A stretch of 64,000 nucleotides of DNA from Botrimarina hoheduenensis (lineage in GTDB: Bacteria; Planctomycetota; Planctomycetia; Pirellulales; Lacipirellulaceae), in NCBI RefSeq assembly GCF_007859815.1, contig NZ_SJPH01000002.1, forward strand, positions 632,001 through 696,000. Direction: 5' to 3'. Below are positions 53,453-63,121 of this stretch, one piece after another (position 1 is the first letter of the stretch; each line of letters begins with the position of its first letter). Under the pieces are notes generated by a model. That model had not been told where the DNA came from and made no database searches. It saw only the letters and a program-made list of their open reading frames with translations. A program made the translations under genes and the position numbers.

Positions 53453-55687
53453 TTAAGCGGGTGCCTGCGCCTCAACACGCACCAGCACGCACTTGAACGC
53501 CGGCGTTTTGCTTTGAGGATCGACCGTGCGGCCTACCAACACATTCGCTTCCGGGTAATACATTGCCGCGTTGCCGGCCCGGATCGCGGGGAACGCCACG
53601 GCACGCACGTGTTCCATTCGGCCGGCCGGGCCAGACACGCACACCTGTTGCTCGTCGGACAATCCCAAACGAGCCAGGTCTTCGGGATGCAGAAGGATCA
53701 CGCGGCGGCCCTCGACCCCGCGATACAGATCGTCTTCTTCGTAGACAACGGTATTGAACTGACCCTCGCTGCGGAGGGTCATTAGCCGCATCTCCTGGGG
53801 GGCTCCGCCAGCGAGTGGCGGGAGGTGGTGCGCGAACAGCTTTGCGCGGCCATCGGGGGTCGCGAAACGTGCCGTGTGGAACGTGCGGCCTTCGATCTGA
53901 AACTCTTGCTTCGTTTTGTCGATAGCGCCGAGTGCTTCCATGCCGGGGATCACTTGGGCGATCGCCTGACGCAGATTGCCCGTGTGACGAAGCGTACGCC
54001 AATCGATCGCTCCGAGTTGACAAGGCCCCTGCTTGGCAGAAAGACGCTGTGCCAACCGATCGGCCAGTTCAGCGATGAGACGCACCTCGCTACGTGGCCC
54101 GTCATGGCGGCGAGGCCCGCCGTCGCTGAGCCGGACGTAGTTGAACATCGACTCCTGGGTGGTGGGTTCGGGCTCTTCGTCGCGGGCGAGCACCGGCAGA
54201 ATGAGCGTCTCACGAGCGACGCCCCAAGCATGCCCCGTGTTGAGGGTCGTGCTGAGGTACACCAATTGATCGAGAGCACCGAGCGCTTTGGCGGCAAAGG
54301 TTGCGTCGGGGTTTGAACCGTAGAGGTTACCTCCCAGGCAGAGACCAAACCGCAGCTTGCCGGCGGCCGCATCTTCCATGCAAGCCAGCGTGTCGCGGCC
54401 GGCGGTGGTCGGCAGGGTGACGCCAAAGTGCGTCTGCAACCGCTGGAAAACCGCGTCCTTTAGCTGGGGTGTCACGCCGACCGTGCCGATTCCCTGCACG
54501 TTCGAGTGCCCGCGGATGGGCATCAGGCCTGCCCCCGGCCGGCCGACCATTGCCCGGAGCAGCGCGAGATTCGCGATCGCTTGCACGTTTTGCACGCCGT
54601 GGGCGTGATGCGTGATGCCCATGGTCCAGCTGAAGACGGCACCCCGCGAACGTGCATAGCCCTCGGCGATCCGATCGATGGTTGGTCGATCGACACCCGA
54701 CTTGGCGACCAGCTCGTCCCAGCCCACCCGTTCATAGGAAGCCTTGAGTTCTTCCCAGCCGTTGGTGTTCGCGCTGAGAAAAGCCTCGTCGTGCGCGCCT
54801 TGCTCGACGAGCCGTTTAGCAACTGCCGTTAGCAGCGCCAGGTCGCCGCCGATGTGTGGCTGCACGTACAGGCTCGCGATTTCTGAGCCGAACAACAGGC
54901 TCCGCACATCGCTGGGAACGCTGAAGTTGACCAGCCCCGTCTCCCGGATCGGGTTGATCACGATGACCTGACCGCCACGCCGCCGTAGGTCCATCAGCGT
55001 GCGCATCAGCCGCGGATGGTTCGAAGCAGGGTTACCCCCGATGACAAACACCAAGTCGCATTGGTCGAGGTCCTCGAGCACGAGCGTGGCGGTGCCGCTG
55101 CCGGTGACGCTCGCCAAGCCGACACCGCTGGCCTGGTGACAGTAGTAGCTGCAGTTGTTGACGTTGTTCGTTCCGTACAGCCGTGCGACGAGTTGCAGCA
55201 AGAATCCGGCCTCGTTGCTGCTGCGGCCACTGAAGTACCAGAAGGACTGGTCGGGCGAGAGTTCCGCTAGCCGGTTGACGATCCGCTCGAGCGCTTCGTC
55301 CCAGGTAATCGGCCGATAATGAGCGGGGCGACCTTGGGCGTCGCGTTGGTCGACGACGAGGGGGGTCGTGAGCCGGCCAGCGGCTTCGAGCTGCTTGGGC
55401 GTCATCGCGCGCATCTCGGCGATTCCGAAACGCTGCCAGAACGCAGCGGGAATAGCGCCTTGCATGTCGGCCGCCATGGCCTGCATCGACTTCTTGCAGA
55501 CTTCCGGAAAGCTACCTGCCTCGTTGACCATGCCGCCCCGTTGCCCACCCATCCCGAGCGCACATGTCTTACAAGCATTGCGTGAGCGCATCGCCTTCCA
55601 AAACTTCCACAGCCCGCCCGCCTCGCGGGCTTTCTTCAGCGTGTAGGCCACGGCGGGCCAACCACCGCCAGTACGGACGCGTCGCAT
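53453..55687 (-). CDS. FdhF/YdeP-type molybdopterin oxidoreductase
   Basis: Catalytic subunit of the molybdopterin oxidoreductase family; 744 residues, near the length of YdeP/FdhF-like proteins. Early Cys residues occur in ACKTCALGMGG and EVCKK. The molybdopterin region includes VNNCSYYCHQASGVGLASVTGSG, GGNPASNHPRLM and RGHSNVQGIGTVG. The C-terminal molybdopterin dinucleotide-binding domain starts near LMTLRSEGQFNTVVYEEDD. The substrate is unknown; formate is only one option. It lies directly downstream of mobA, which makes the dinucleotide cofactor, a sensible pairing. The active-site residue (Cys or Sec) cannot be fixed by eye. Confidence 0.88.
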   Translation of the reverse strand: MRRVRTGGGWPAVAYTLKKAREAGGLWKFWKAMRSRNACKTCALGMGGQRGGMVNEAGSFPEVCKKSMQAMAADMQGAIPAAFWQRFGIAEMRAMTPKQLEAAGRLTTPLVVDQRDAQGRPAHYRPITWDEALERIVNRLAELSPDQSFWYFSGRSSNEAGFLLQLVARLYGTNNVNNCSYYCHQASGVGLASVTGSGTATLVLEDLDQCDLVFVIGGNPASNHPRLMRTLMDLRRRGGQVIVINPIRETGLVNFSVPSDVRSLLFGSEIASLYVQPHIGGDLALLTAVAKRLVEQGAHDEAFLSANTNGWEELKASYERVGWDELVAKSGVDRPTIDRIAEGYARSRGAVFSWTMGITHHAHGVQNVQAIANLALLRAMVGRPGAGLMPIRGHSNVQGIGTVGVTPQLKDAVFQRLQTHFGVTLPTTAGRDTLACMEDAAAGKLRFGLCLGGNLYGSNPDATFAAKALGALDQLVYLSTTLNTGHAWGVARETLILPVLARDEEPEPTTQESMFNYVRLSDGGPRRHDGPRSEVRLIAELADRLAQRLSAKQGPCQLGAIDWRTLRHTGNLRQAIAQVIPGMEALGAIDKTKQEFQIEGRTFHTARFATPDGRAKLFAHHLPPLAGGAPQEMRLMTLRSEGQFNTVVYEEDDLYRGVEGRRVILLHPEDLARLGLSDEQQVCVSGPAGRMEHVRAVAFPAIRAGNAAMYYPEANVLVGRTVDPQSKTPAFKCVLVRVEAQAPA

Positions 55688-55750
55688 AGAGTTGCGCGGG
55701 GGAGAACAGTGGAATCGGATAGCGACGCCAGCTTAAGCCATCCGCCGCTT

Positions 55751-56377
55751 TTAGCCGAGCGTTCGCGGAGGATTCTTGGAAGGTGCCGCAGCGGCAAGAT
55801 GCTCGGCAAGCTCCGTGAGAGAATTCGCTTGGGGGGGGCCCGCACTGTGCGCGGACCAGGGAGCAGCGTAAGCCCGTTGGGCGAAAAGCCGCTGCAACGC
55901 TCCCCCCTCGGCCGCGACATCGATCGCTCGGTCCAGCAGACGCGTGTGCAGCACCGCGGGGAAGGGCTGCCAAAGATCCGCCGCGCGATACGCTGCGGCG
56001 TCGAGCGTACGGTCGGCTTCGATTGCCTCTAGCAGCGGTATCAGTAAATCGCGGTGCGGACGCACGAGATCGCAGCTTGCGATGACAATCGTGCCGGGCC
56101 CGTGCATTGCTAATCGATCTTCCAGCGCCGCGATGACACCCGCCAGCGGGCCGACACCACCGGGCCAATCGGCGATGGTCCGAACCTGGGCAAACACCCC
56201 GGGCGTGCGCGGCTGACCGACGAAGACAAAGTCACCCGCAGGAGCCAATCGGCAACCGACATCGATTGCCCACGGAACGCCCTCGACAGAGTGGGTCGCC
56301 TTATCGGTCCCGAACCGACGGCTCTGGCCACCGATAAGCACATAAACCGGCGGATGCGCGTCGGATTGAAGGGACAT
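55751..56377 (-). CDS. mobA: Molybdenum cofactor guanylyltransferase
   Basis: Attaches GMP to molybdopterin to form the dinucleotide cofactor. The 208-residue product has the nucleotidyltransferase signature VLIGGQSRRFGTDKATH (LxGGxSxRxGxDKA) and the ADWPGGVGPLAGVIAALE segment. VIASCDLVRPHRDLL carries the metal-binding Asp. The last part is Ala-rich. It lies 63 bases upstream of the molybdoenzyme gene on the same strand, so cofactor and enzyme are probably expressed together. Confidence 0.92.
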   Translation of the reverse strand: MSLQSDAHPPVYVLIGGQSRRFGTDKATHSVEGVPWAIDVGCRLAPAGDFVFVGQPRTPGVFAQVRTIADWPGGVGPLAGVIAALEDRLAMHGPGTIVIASCDLVRPHRDLLIPLLEAIEADRTLDAAAYRAADLWQPFPAVLHTRLLDRAIDVAAEGGALQRLFAQRAYAAPWSAHSAGPPQANSLTELAEHLAAAAPSKNPPRTLG

Positions 56378-56492
56378 TAGCGGGCGGCCTAGCTACTTGC
56401 GGGCGAAGACCCGCATCGTATCACAGTCCGGCAGACGGCTGAGACGGTTGGCCCCGCTGCGCAGCGCGGACCATGCCGAACGCATCGCAAGG

Positions 56493-58835
56493 TCAACGTT
56501 TTCTCGGATTGACTCGCAAACGGACCGTCTGGAGATCGACCGAACTGGGCCCCACAAGAACATCAAACTCACCCGGCTCGACGACCAATTTCTTGTCGAT
56601 GTTCCAAAAAGCCAGCTCCGCAGGCGTGAGGGTTAGTTCGACGTCACGCGATTCGCCCGCGGGGATCGTGACACGCTTAAAGTTCTTTAGCTCAATCACC
56701 GGGCGGGTGACCGAGCTGACCAAGTCACGCACATAGACCTGAACGGTTTCGGCACCGGTGTAGGAGCCCGTGTTGGTCACCCGCACGCGGACCGTCGTTG
56801 ATCCGTCGGTGTCGATTACCGGATCGCTGAGGCTTGGCTCATCGAACGCGAAGCGTGTATAGCTCAACCCGAATCCGAACGGGAACAGGGGCGAGATGTC
56901 GTCGAACAGGTAACCGCGCCGTGCGGAGGGACGATGGTTATAGAACGCCGGCACATGGCCAACCGAACGCGGGATAGTGATCGGTAGCTTGCCGCTCGGA
57001 TTGCAACGTCCAAACAGGACGTCGGCGACCGCGGTACCAGACTCTTGTCCCAGGTACCAGCATTCCAGCAGCGCCGCGGATCGATCCGCCAGGTCTTTAA
57101 CCGCGAGCGGTCGACCATTGAACAGCACCGAAACAATCGGCTTGCCGGTGGTGTGCAACGCCTCGACTAGTTCATCTTGTTTGCCAACGAGTTGGAGATC
57201 GGTACGGTCTCCCATGTGCTCGGCAGACCACGCCTCGCGCGAGGTTTGTTCGTTGCCCCCTCCAACGAAGATGACAAGGTCCGCTTGGTTAGCGATAGAG
57301 ACCGCCTCGGCAATCTTCCGAAGATCCTCCTCTTCATCGGCGCGAACCACGGAATCTTCAAACCATCCGCCGCCCACCGTTATTGCACAGCCCTCGGCGT
57401 AGAGCACGTTTACGCTTTGAGCAACCGCCTGTTCGACCGCTTTGAGAACGGTAACAAACTGTTTGGGCTTGCCGCTGTAGCCACCGAGCATGACGCGATC
57501 GGCATTCGGACCGATCACGGCGATGGTTTTTAAGCGATCGGCTTGCAGTGGCAGCGTATCGCTCTGGTTCTTGAGCAAGGTGATAATCTGGCGGGCCGCT
57601 TCGAGGCTCAGCGCACGGTGTTCCTCACAGCCAACTACCGCTTCGGCAGCGGGCGGATCGACATACGGCGATTCAAATAGCCCCAGCGCGAACTTTTGAG
57701 CCAGCAGCGGTGCGACCAACTCGTCGATCTCTTCCTCGTCCACCACGCCACGACGAACCAGATCAACCAAGTGCAGGTAGCAGTCGGGTTCGGGTAACTC
57801 GATGTTCACACCGGCTCGGACGGCAGCGGTTGCTGCGGCTGCCGCATCGGCGGCGACATGGTGCCCAAAGAGTCCTTCACGATGGTGCAGCTCAGAGATT
57901 GCGTAGTAGTCAGAGACAACGGTTCCCGTGAATCCCCATTCTTGGCGGAGCACGTCGCGCAACAGCCAGCTATTGGCATGCGAGGGCACGCCATCAATCT
58001 CGTTGTACGATGCCATGACGCTTTGTGCGCCACCCTCGGCGATCGCTTTATGAAACGGCGTTAAAAAAATCTCGCGGAGGTGCCGCTCCGAGATGCTTAC
58101 CGGCGCACAATTGGTGCCTGATTCCGGCTGACCGTGCGCGGCAAAGTGCTTGAGGGTCGCGATCACGCGATCGGGATCGCGTAGCTGGTTGTCTCCCTGC
58201 ATGCCACGCACGGCGGCGAGTCCCATCTCTCCAACCAGATGCGGGTCTTCTCCAAAGGTTTCTTCAACGCGTCCCCAGCGGGCGTCGCGGGCAACATCCA
58301 GCACCGGTCCCAGCGCCTGGTGAACGCCGCAGGCACGCGCCTCGCGAGCGGTCATTTCGTACAAACGACGCACCAGCTCAGGATTGAATGTCGATGCCAG
58401 TCCGATCGGCTGCGCGAAGCTTGTTGCGTCGCGCCCGACAAGGCCGTGCAGGCATTCGTCGTGAAAGAGCACCGGGATACCGAGCCGACTGTTCTCGACA
58501 AAGAATCGCTGGATCGCATTGGTCAGTTCCGCGAAATCTCGAGGGGTTGCGCCGCCGTGGGCATCGCCAGGGCGCCCTACCTGGCCGATCCCATGTCCGT
58601 GACCAAAATGCTCGGTCGCTCGCGCGGGATCGAACCCTCCTTGATCGTCGAGCAGCTTGGTGACCTTCTCGTTCCAAACACAGACCATCTGCGCGACCTT
58701 CTCTTCCAGCGTCATTCGTGCCAACAGGTCGTCAACGCGACGATCGACAGGTAGCGACGGATTGCGATAGGCGGGCTGGGTGGCAACGGTGCTCATGTTG
58801 GTCGTCAACAGAATCAGAACTATCAATAGTTTCAT
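56493..58835 (-). CDS. Beta-glucosidase/beta-xylosidase, glycoside hydrolase family 3
   Basis: Secreted exo-acting enzyme that removes terminal sugars from oligosaccharides. The 780-residue protein has a signal peptide (about 1-19), the GH3 TIM-barrel domain with the nucleophile Asp in TVVSDYY (about residue 309), the beta-sandwich with GGGNEQTSREAW-type segments, and a C-terminal fibronectin III-like domain (VRDLVSSVTRPVIELKNFKRV). It lies downstream of the GH10 xylanase and GPH symporter genes in the same direction, so xylo-oligosaccharides are likely substrates. Glucosidase versus xylosidase cannot be settled from the sequence. Confidence 0.92.
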   Translation of the reverse strand: MKLLIVLILLTTNMSTVATQPAYRNPSLPVDRRVDDLLARMTLEEKVAQMVCVWNEKVTKLLDDQGGFDPARATEHFGHGHGIGQVGRPGDAHGGATPRDFAELTNAIQRFFVENSRLGIPVLFHDECLHGLVGRDATSFAQPIGLASTFNPELVRRLYEMTAREARACGVHQALGPVLDVARDARWGRVEETFGEDPHLVGEMGLAAVRGMQGDNQLRDPDRVIATLKHFAAHGQPESGTNCAPVSISERHLREIFLTPFHKAIAEGGAQSVMASYNEIDGVPSHANSWLLRDVLRQEWGFTGTVVSDYYAISELHHREGLFGHHVAADAAAAATAAVRAGVNIELPEPDCYLHLVDLVRRGVVDEEEIDELVAPLLAQKFALGLFESPYVDPPAAEAVVGCEEHRALSLEAARQIITLLKNQSDTLPLQADRLKTIAVIGPNADRVMLGGYSGKPKQFVTVLKAVEQAVAQSVNVLYAEGCAITVGGGWFEDSVVRADEEEDLRKIAEAVSIANQADLVIFVGGGNEQTSREAWSAEHMGDRTDLQLVGKQDELVEALHTTGKPIVSVLFNGRPLAVKDLADRSAALLECWYLGQESGTAVADVLFGRCNPSGKLPITIPRSVGHVPAFYNHRPSARRGYLFDDISPLFPFGFGLSYTRFAFDEPSLSDPVIDTDGSTTVRVRVTNTGSYTGAETVQVYVRDLVSSVTRPVIELKNFKRVTIPAGESRDVELTLTPAELAFWNIDKKLVVEPGEFDVLVGPSSVDLQTVRLRVNPRKR

Positions 58836-58877
58836 CGGAGCGCAAGTCAGAAGAGGTCAGGTCTCGTTCAGCATCAA

Positions 58878-60062
58878 CTATTCATTGGGGCGCGTGCCGA
58901 CCGCGATAACCGCGTCGAAAGCGGGCTTCGGCCGGAGGTTGCGATCAAACAGCAATGAGTGCGCGGTACGGCCCTTGATCGGCCAGTTGTTGTGCCATGA
59001 AGCGCCGTCCTCTAGGCCCCAGAATGTGACGCGATCGATGAAATCGCGATGACGTACGAAGAGTTCGAAGACTTCGGTGTATCGATTCGCTAACTGGGCT
59101 TGTTTCTCGGCAGGCAAACCCTGCGTGTAGGGATCAAGCTCGGGTGAACCGACGGCTTGGCGGGCGACGTCGGCATCGATCTGGTCACCCGGCCATGGCA
59201 GAACGTTGATGTCCAGCTCGCTGATCATTACCTTGCCCGCCGCAGCGGAAAGCGATTGGATCGAGCGATCGATGTCTTCGATCGGCGGGTAATCCAGGCT
59301 CCAGTGGCCCTGCATGCCGATGCCATCGATCCGCACATCGTTGCGCTTCATTGTCCGGACAAGGCGTGAGGCTGTACGAGCTTTATCCTTCAGGTACAAG
59401 CTGTAGTCGTTGTAGTACAGTTCGGCATCGGGGTCCGCCTCGTGAGCCAAACGGAACGCGATCTCGAGGTAATCGTCGCCCAGGATTCTTCGCCATGGCG
59501 TGTCGCGGAGGGTGCCGTCGTCGTTGATTGCCTCGTTCACAACGTCCCAGCCTGCGATCCGTCCGCGGTAGCGTCCGACGACGGTCTGAATGTGCTCGCG
59601 GAGCGTGGCCAAGACCTGCTCCCGGGTCGCGGGTTGGCCATCAGCTCCCTGAAAGACCCAGTCGGGCGTCTGATTGTGCCACACCAGCGTGTGGCCCGTG
59701 ATCCGCATCCCGTGCTGCTCGGCAAAGTCGACAAATCGGTCGGCGTCGGCGAAGTGATAGCGATCTCGCTCCGGATGGACGGACTGCCACTTCAAGAGGT
59801 TCTCGGGCGTGGCCGCGTTAAACTGCTCGGCGACGATCTTCAGCAGCTCGGGGTGCGGTTCGGTCAGCCAGTGGGTGGCGATCGCAACGCCCATCCGAAA
59901 ATCATCCTGATAGGCCTCTTTGAGCGTAACGGGTTCCCCTGCCATGACCGGTGATGCGAAGCAGCACGCGATCAATCCTGCCGCGAGGCTCCGTTGTTGG
60001 CGACGGGGGGCTGGTGAGACAAAAGCTTGGGATCGTGTTGTGCAGTAATCGTTGCGGTTCAT
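58878..60062 (-). CDS. Endo-1,4-beta-xylanase, glycoside hydrolase family 10
   Basis: Cuts internal bonds in xylan. From the ATG at 60062 it has 394 residues with a signal peptide (about 24-42). The GH10 barrel follows, with the acid/base Glu in WDVVNEAIN (about 177) and the nucleophile Glu in MISELDIN (about 282). ITGHTLVWHNQTPDWVF and QGHWSLDYPP are typical. The ATG overlaps the stop of the symporter gene (ATGA), giving translational coupling, and replaces the open-frame start at 60095. It feeds the GH3 enzyme downstream. Confidence 0.95.
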   Translation of the reverse strand: MNRNDYCTTRSQAFVSPAPRRQQRSLAAGLIACCFASPVMAGEPVTLKEAYQDDFRMGVAIATHWLTEPHPELLKIVAEQFNAATPENLLKWQSVHPERDRYHFADADRFVDFAEQHGMRITGHTLVWHNQTPDWVFQGADGQPATREQVLATLREHIQTVVGRYRGRIAGWDVVNEAINDDGTLRDTPWRRILGDDYLEIAFRLAHEADPDAELYYNDYSLYLKDKARTASRLVRTMKRNDVRIDGIGMQGHWSLDYPPIEDIDRSIQSLSAAAGKVMISELDINVLPWPGDQIDADVARQAVGSPELDPYTQGLPAEKQAQLANRYTEVFELFVRHRDFIDRVTFWGLEDGASWHNNWPIKGRTAHSLLFDRNLRPKPAFDAVIAVGTRPNE

Positions 60063-61408
60063 GAGAAGGCTCGTCTTTCTTGAAGCCGATCGCACAGAGA
60101 GCCTTCGAGCTCTCGATCGATCTCGTAAAAAAACAGGACGCCGGCACCGACAAGGAATGCGATCGCGGGGAACAGGCTCATCATGAGCCGAATGCCTTCG
60201 ATCGCATCGGCACTTTGCGCGGCGTTAGGAACGTAGCCGTAAGCGTTCAGCAGCCAGCCGCTCAAGGCACCCCCGATGCTCAGCCCGAGCTTCAGGGCAA
60301 AGACCGTGGCGGCGAAGGTCATGGCGGTAGCACGGCGTCCGGTTCTCCATTCGGAGAGATCCGCCACGTCTGCCATCATCGCCCACAGGAGAGGGATCGA
60401 TACGCCGTATACCAACTGGAGTAAGCACTGCAAACCAACGATCAGTCCCACGTGTGCTTCAGGCGCGACATAGAAGGTCGCTGTGATCAACGCCGCGACA
60501 AACTGAGAGAGGATGAATACGTTTCGCTTCCCAAATCGTATCGACAGTGATTTTGAGAACAGGATACCAAGCATCGAAGCCAACATGCCGGCACCGTTGA
60601 ACCAGCCGAACCAGGCTTCTTGCTGAATCACGTACCGGAAGTAGTAGATGCCGACCCCGCCCCGCATCGAAAGATAGATGAAGTAGAACAGTGTGAGCAC
60701 CGCCAGGGCGACCCACGAACGATTGGTAGCCAGGTCTTTCAGGTCGGTAGTAAACGAGTTTCTCTGCTCAACTGGCGGCCTGACGCGCTCTTTCGTCGTG
60801 GCGAAAGTGATGACAAATAAGAGCACCGCAAGGAGGGCCCAAAACGTCATGGTGAGCTGGTAACCGCGCGCCGTATCTCCCGCGCCTAAGTACTGCACCA
60901 GATCAAGCGTGTAGGTCTGCACCATAAAGGCGGCCGTCATCGCCAGCAGAAACCGCCAAGCTGTCAGGCTGGTCCGCTCGACCGGGTCGGCGGTGATCAC
61001 ACCCGTAAGCGCAGCGTACGGGATATTGTTGGCTGTGTAGACCATCATGAGCAGGTTGTACGTTACGCACGCCCAGATCACCTTACCGGTAGCGCTCAGA
61101 TCCGGCGTTGTGTAGGCCAGGATAAAGCACAGCGCGAACGGGATGGCGGTTGCGACGATCCACGGCCGGAACTTGCCCCATCGGGTGTTAGTTCGGTCGG
61201 CCAACGCGCCGATAAGGGGATCGTTTACCGCGTCCCAAAGACGCGAGTAAAGAAAGATGGCCGCGACGGTCAGCGAAGAGATGCCGAGCACATCGGTGTA
61301 GAAGCTCATTAAAAAAATGAGCTGCGTCTGGAAGACGAAGTTGGCCGCGCAATCACCCAGACCGTAGCCCACCTTTTCGGTCAGCGAGAGCTTCTGCGTT
61401 GCTTTCAC
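60059..61408 (-). CDS. GPH-family sugar:cation symporter
   Basis: Inner-membrane MFS symporter of the glycoside-pentoside-hexuronide group (MelB/XylP type). The 449-residue protein has about twelve hydrophobic helices, the family start EKVGYGLGDCAANFVFQTQ, and the loop motif RLWDAVNDPLIGALADRTNTRWGKFRPW, a hallmark of GPH transporters. It lies upstream of the GH10 and GH3 genes and overlaps the xylanase start by four bases, so import of xylosides or xylo-oligosaccharides is a reasonable inference. Confidence 0.92.
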   Translation of the reverse strand: MKATQKLSLTEKVGYGLGDCAANFVFQTQLIFLMSFYTDVLGISSLTVAAIFLYSRLWDAVNDPLIGALADRTNTRWGKFRPWIVATAIPFALCFILAYTTPDLSATGKVIWACVTYNLLMMVYTANNIPYAALTGVITADPVERTSLTAWRFLLAMTAAFMVQTYTLDLVQYLGAGDTARGYQLTMTFWALLAVLLFVITFATTKERVRPPVEQRNSFTTDLKDLATNRSWVALAVLTLFYFIYLSMRGGVGIYYFRYVIQQEAWFGWFNGAGMLASMLGILFSKSLSIRFGKRNVFILSQFVAALITATFYVAPEAHVGLIVGLQCLLQLVYGVSIPLLWAMMADVADLSEWRTGRRATAMTFAATVFALKLGLSIGGALSGWLLNAYGYVPNAAQSADAIEGIRLMMSLFPAIAFLVGAGVLFFYEIDRELEGSLCDRLQERRAFS

Positions 61409-61422
61409 CGCGCGCGAGATGA

Positions 61423-61950
61423 TCAGCCCTCGCTATCGTTTGTAGTGAGCGTCAAGTCGATCTGATTGTCCCCCGCTGCAACGGAGTAGCTCAGGCCCGC
61501 GGTGGTCGAGTCGAGGTAGCGTGTCGGTATTAGGGGGATCTGCTTGAGCGGTGCCCGCTCACCGGGGACCAATCCACTTCGGTCAAAGACCCTCACCGCA
61601 ACCGTATAATCTCCCGGTGCCACTCCCCGCTGCTTCTTGGTGACCAAGAAGTAGCGTCCCTGTTCGTCGATATTCCCCCGCGCCGGTTCGACACCGGGCT
61701 TGGCGGGCACAAACAGCACCACACCTGGCGGAACCGGGTTGCCATCTAGGGTTACGGAACCGGTGACGTCGGCCCCGAAGGGGTTGTTGCTGCAGCCAAC
61801 GGCAAAGAGTAGTGTTGCAGCGAGAGCCATTCCCGGAACTCGATGGTAGAGCCCTCGACAGGCGAGCACTCGCCGCGCATTTATCGGTTGGTGGGCACGA
61901 ATCGGTACCGGGCGTGTCTCGCTTGTTCCTGATCGGCTAATGAGGGTCAT
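61423..61950 (-). CDS. Planctomycete lipoprotein with carboxypeptidase-like domain
   Basis: A 175-residue secreted protein. After a long N-terminal part, a lipobox-like AVGC (Cys near residue 53) suggests a lipoprotein; an internal ATG at 61830 would give a standard signal. The rest is a beta-sandwich of the carboxypeptidase regulatory type: GSVTLDGNPVPPGVVLFVPA and GDYTVAVRVF. Such proteins commonly follow DUF1559 genes in planctomycetes. The start overlaps the DUF1559 stop (ATGA), indicating coupling. Function unknown. Confidence 0.78.
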   Translation of the reverse strand: MTLISRSGTSETRPVPIRAHQPINARRVLACRGLYHRVPGMALAATLLFAVGCSNNPFGADVTGSVTLDGNPVPPGVVLFVPAKPGVEPARGNIDEQGRYFLVTKKQRGVAPGDYTVAVRVFDRSGLVPGERAPLKQIPLIPTRYLDSTTAGLSYSVAAGDNQIDLTLTTNDSEG

Positions 61951-63023
61951 TCGTTCACAACCTCACCGCCTTGGCGTGTCGAGCTTGCACGGTAAAAGAT
62001 GTGATCGATGTCGTCCGTTACGTAGCGAACCGAACCGTCGCAGTAGGCGAAGTTAACACCGCCAGGGTGCAGGCTGCGGAAGCCACGCACCAACCACCAG
62101 CAGGCTCCGGGATCGGGAGCCCCGTCTGCCCCCAGGCATTCCGAGTCGTTCCGGTAATCGAAGTTGATGGGCACGGAGGTGACGGCCCAGTCGCCGTCGC
62201 TCGACCATGCGGCGCTATTCCCGTCGAGGGGTGAGCCCTCACCGATCATGAACGTGTTGCTCGTTCCATCGGTGATCTCGCGCATCTTGACGCCGCCGCG
62301 GATATAGGTGGCGCGCCAGAAAACGCCAACACAGTCGTCACCCGTGTAACAAGAAAAACGGGGTGTATAGGTGAACCCCTGCGGTTCATTCTCGAAAGCA
62401 CCATCGCCGGCGTTACCTTTGTAGCTGGTCGTAGCGACGGTTACTTGCGCGCCCAACGGTACTTGAGAGTTGCTGCTATAGGGGTACTGAGTGCCCGCCT
62501 GAGCGCGGGCATTCTCATCGCTAGGGCAACTCAATACCGAGGGCTGTTGTCCGAGCGCCTGCTTGAAATCGGGGTCGAGGGTCCAGTTCATGCCCAGCTT
62601 TGTCCGGTCGGTCCAGCTGCCATTCACTCCGTGATTGGGAACGTCGAACCGGTCGTAGAGCGTTTGCTCCTCAAGGAACGGCAGGGTGCGGACAATCCAG
62701 CCGCCGCCATCCAAGCCCTCTTTGGGTACACCCAGAGTCGAACGGCTCACCCAGTTAAAGGACAATGCCCCGACATCAACTTTTTGGACACTGTTGCTCT
62801 CGAAGTAATCCTCGTCGACGGCGAAGTGGCCGTAGGTGTCGTGGTAGTTGATCGTCGCGAGGGCGACGTTCTTCATGTTGTTGATGCAGCTCATGCGCCG
62901 GGCGGCTTCGCGTGCGGCCTGCACTGCCGGCAAGAGCAACGCCACCAAGATGCCAATAATCGCGATAACGACTAGTAATTCAACGAGCGTGAACGCCCGG
63001 GGTCGATGAAGGGAACGCGTCAT
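61947..63023 (-). CDS. DUF1559 family pseudopilin-like protein
   Basis: Planctomycete-specific secreted protein of 358 residues. The N-terminus is a type IV pilin-like prepilin: FTLVELLVVIAIIGILVALLLP, with the Phe/Glu pair of the methylation site, then a helix with AREAARRMSCINNMKN. The C-terminal DUF1559 body includes LHPGGVNFAYCDGSVRYV, a family hallmark. Likely exported and processed by a prepilin peptidase. It precedes the small lipoprotein and sits upstream of the xylan genes. Confidence 0.92.
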   Translation of the reverse strand: MTRSLHRPRAFTLVELLVVIAIIGILVALLLPAVQAAREAARRMSCINNMKNVALATINYHDTYGHFAVDEDYFESNSVQKVDVGALSFNWVSRSTLGVPKEGLDGGGWIVRTLPFLEEQTLYDRFDVPNHGVNGSWTDRTKLGMNWTLDPDFKQALGQQPSVLSCPSDENARAQAGTQYPYSSNSQVPLGAQVTVATTSYKGNAGDGAFENEPQGFTYTPRFSCYTGDDCVGVFWRATYIRGGVKMREITDGTSNTFMIGEGSPLDGNSAAWSSDGDWAVTSVPINFDYRNDSECLGADGAPDPGACWWLVRGFRSLHPGGVNFAYCDGSVRYVTDDIDHIFYRASSTRQGGEVVNE

Positions 63024-63121
63024 GCTCGCTATCCTGTGAACGTAGACATTTTACGTGAGAGAAGAAAAAAGTGGCGCTGGCGAACCCCCTGCACGTTCGC
63101 CAGCGCCTCGCTGACGGTGCG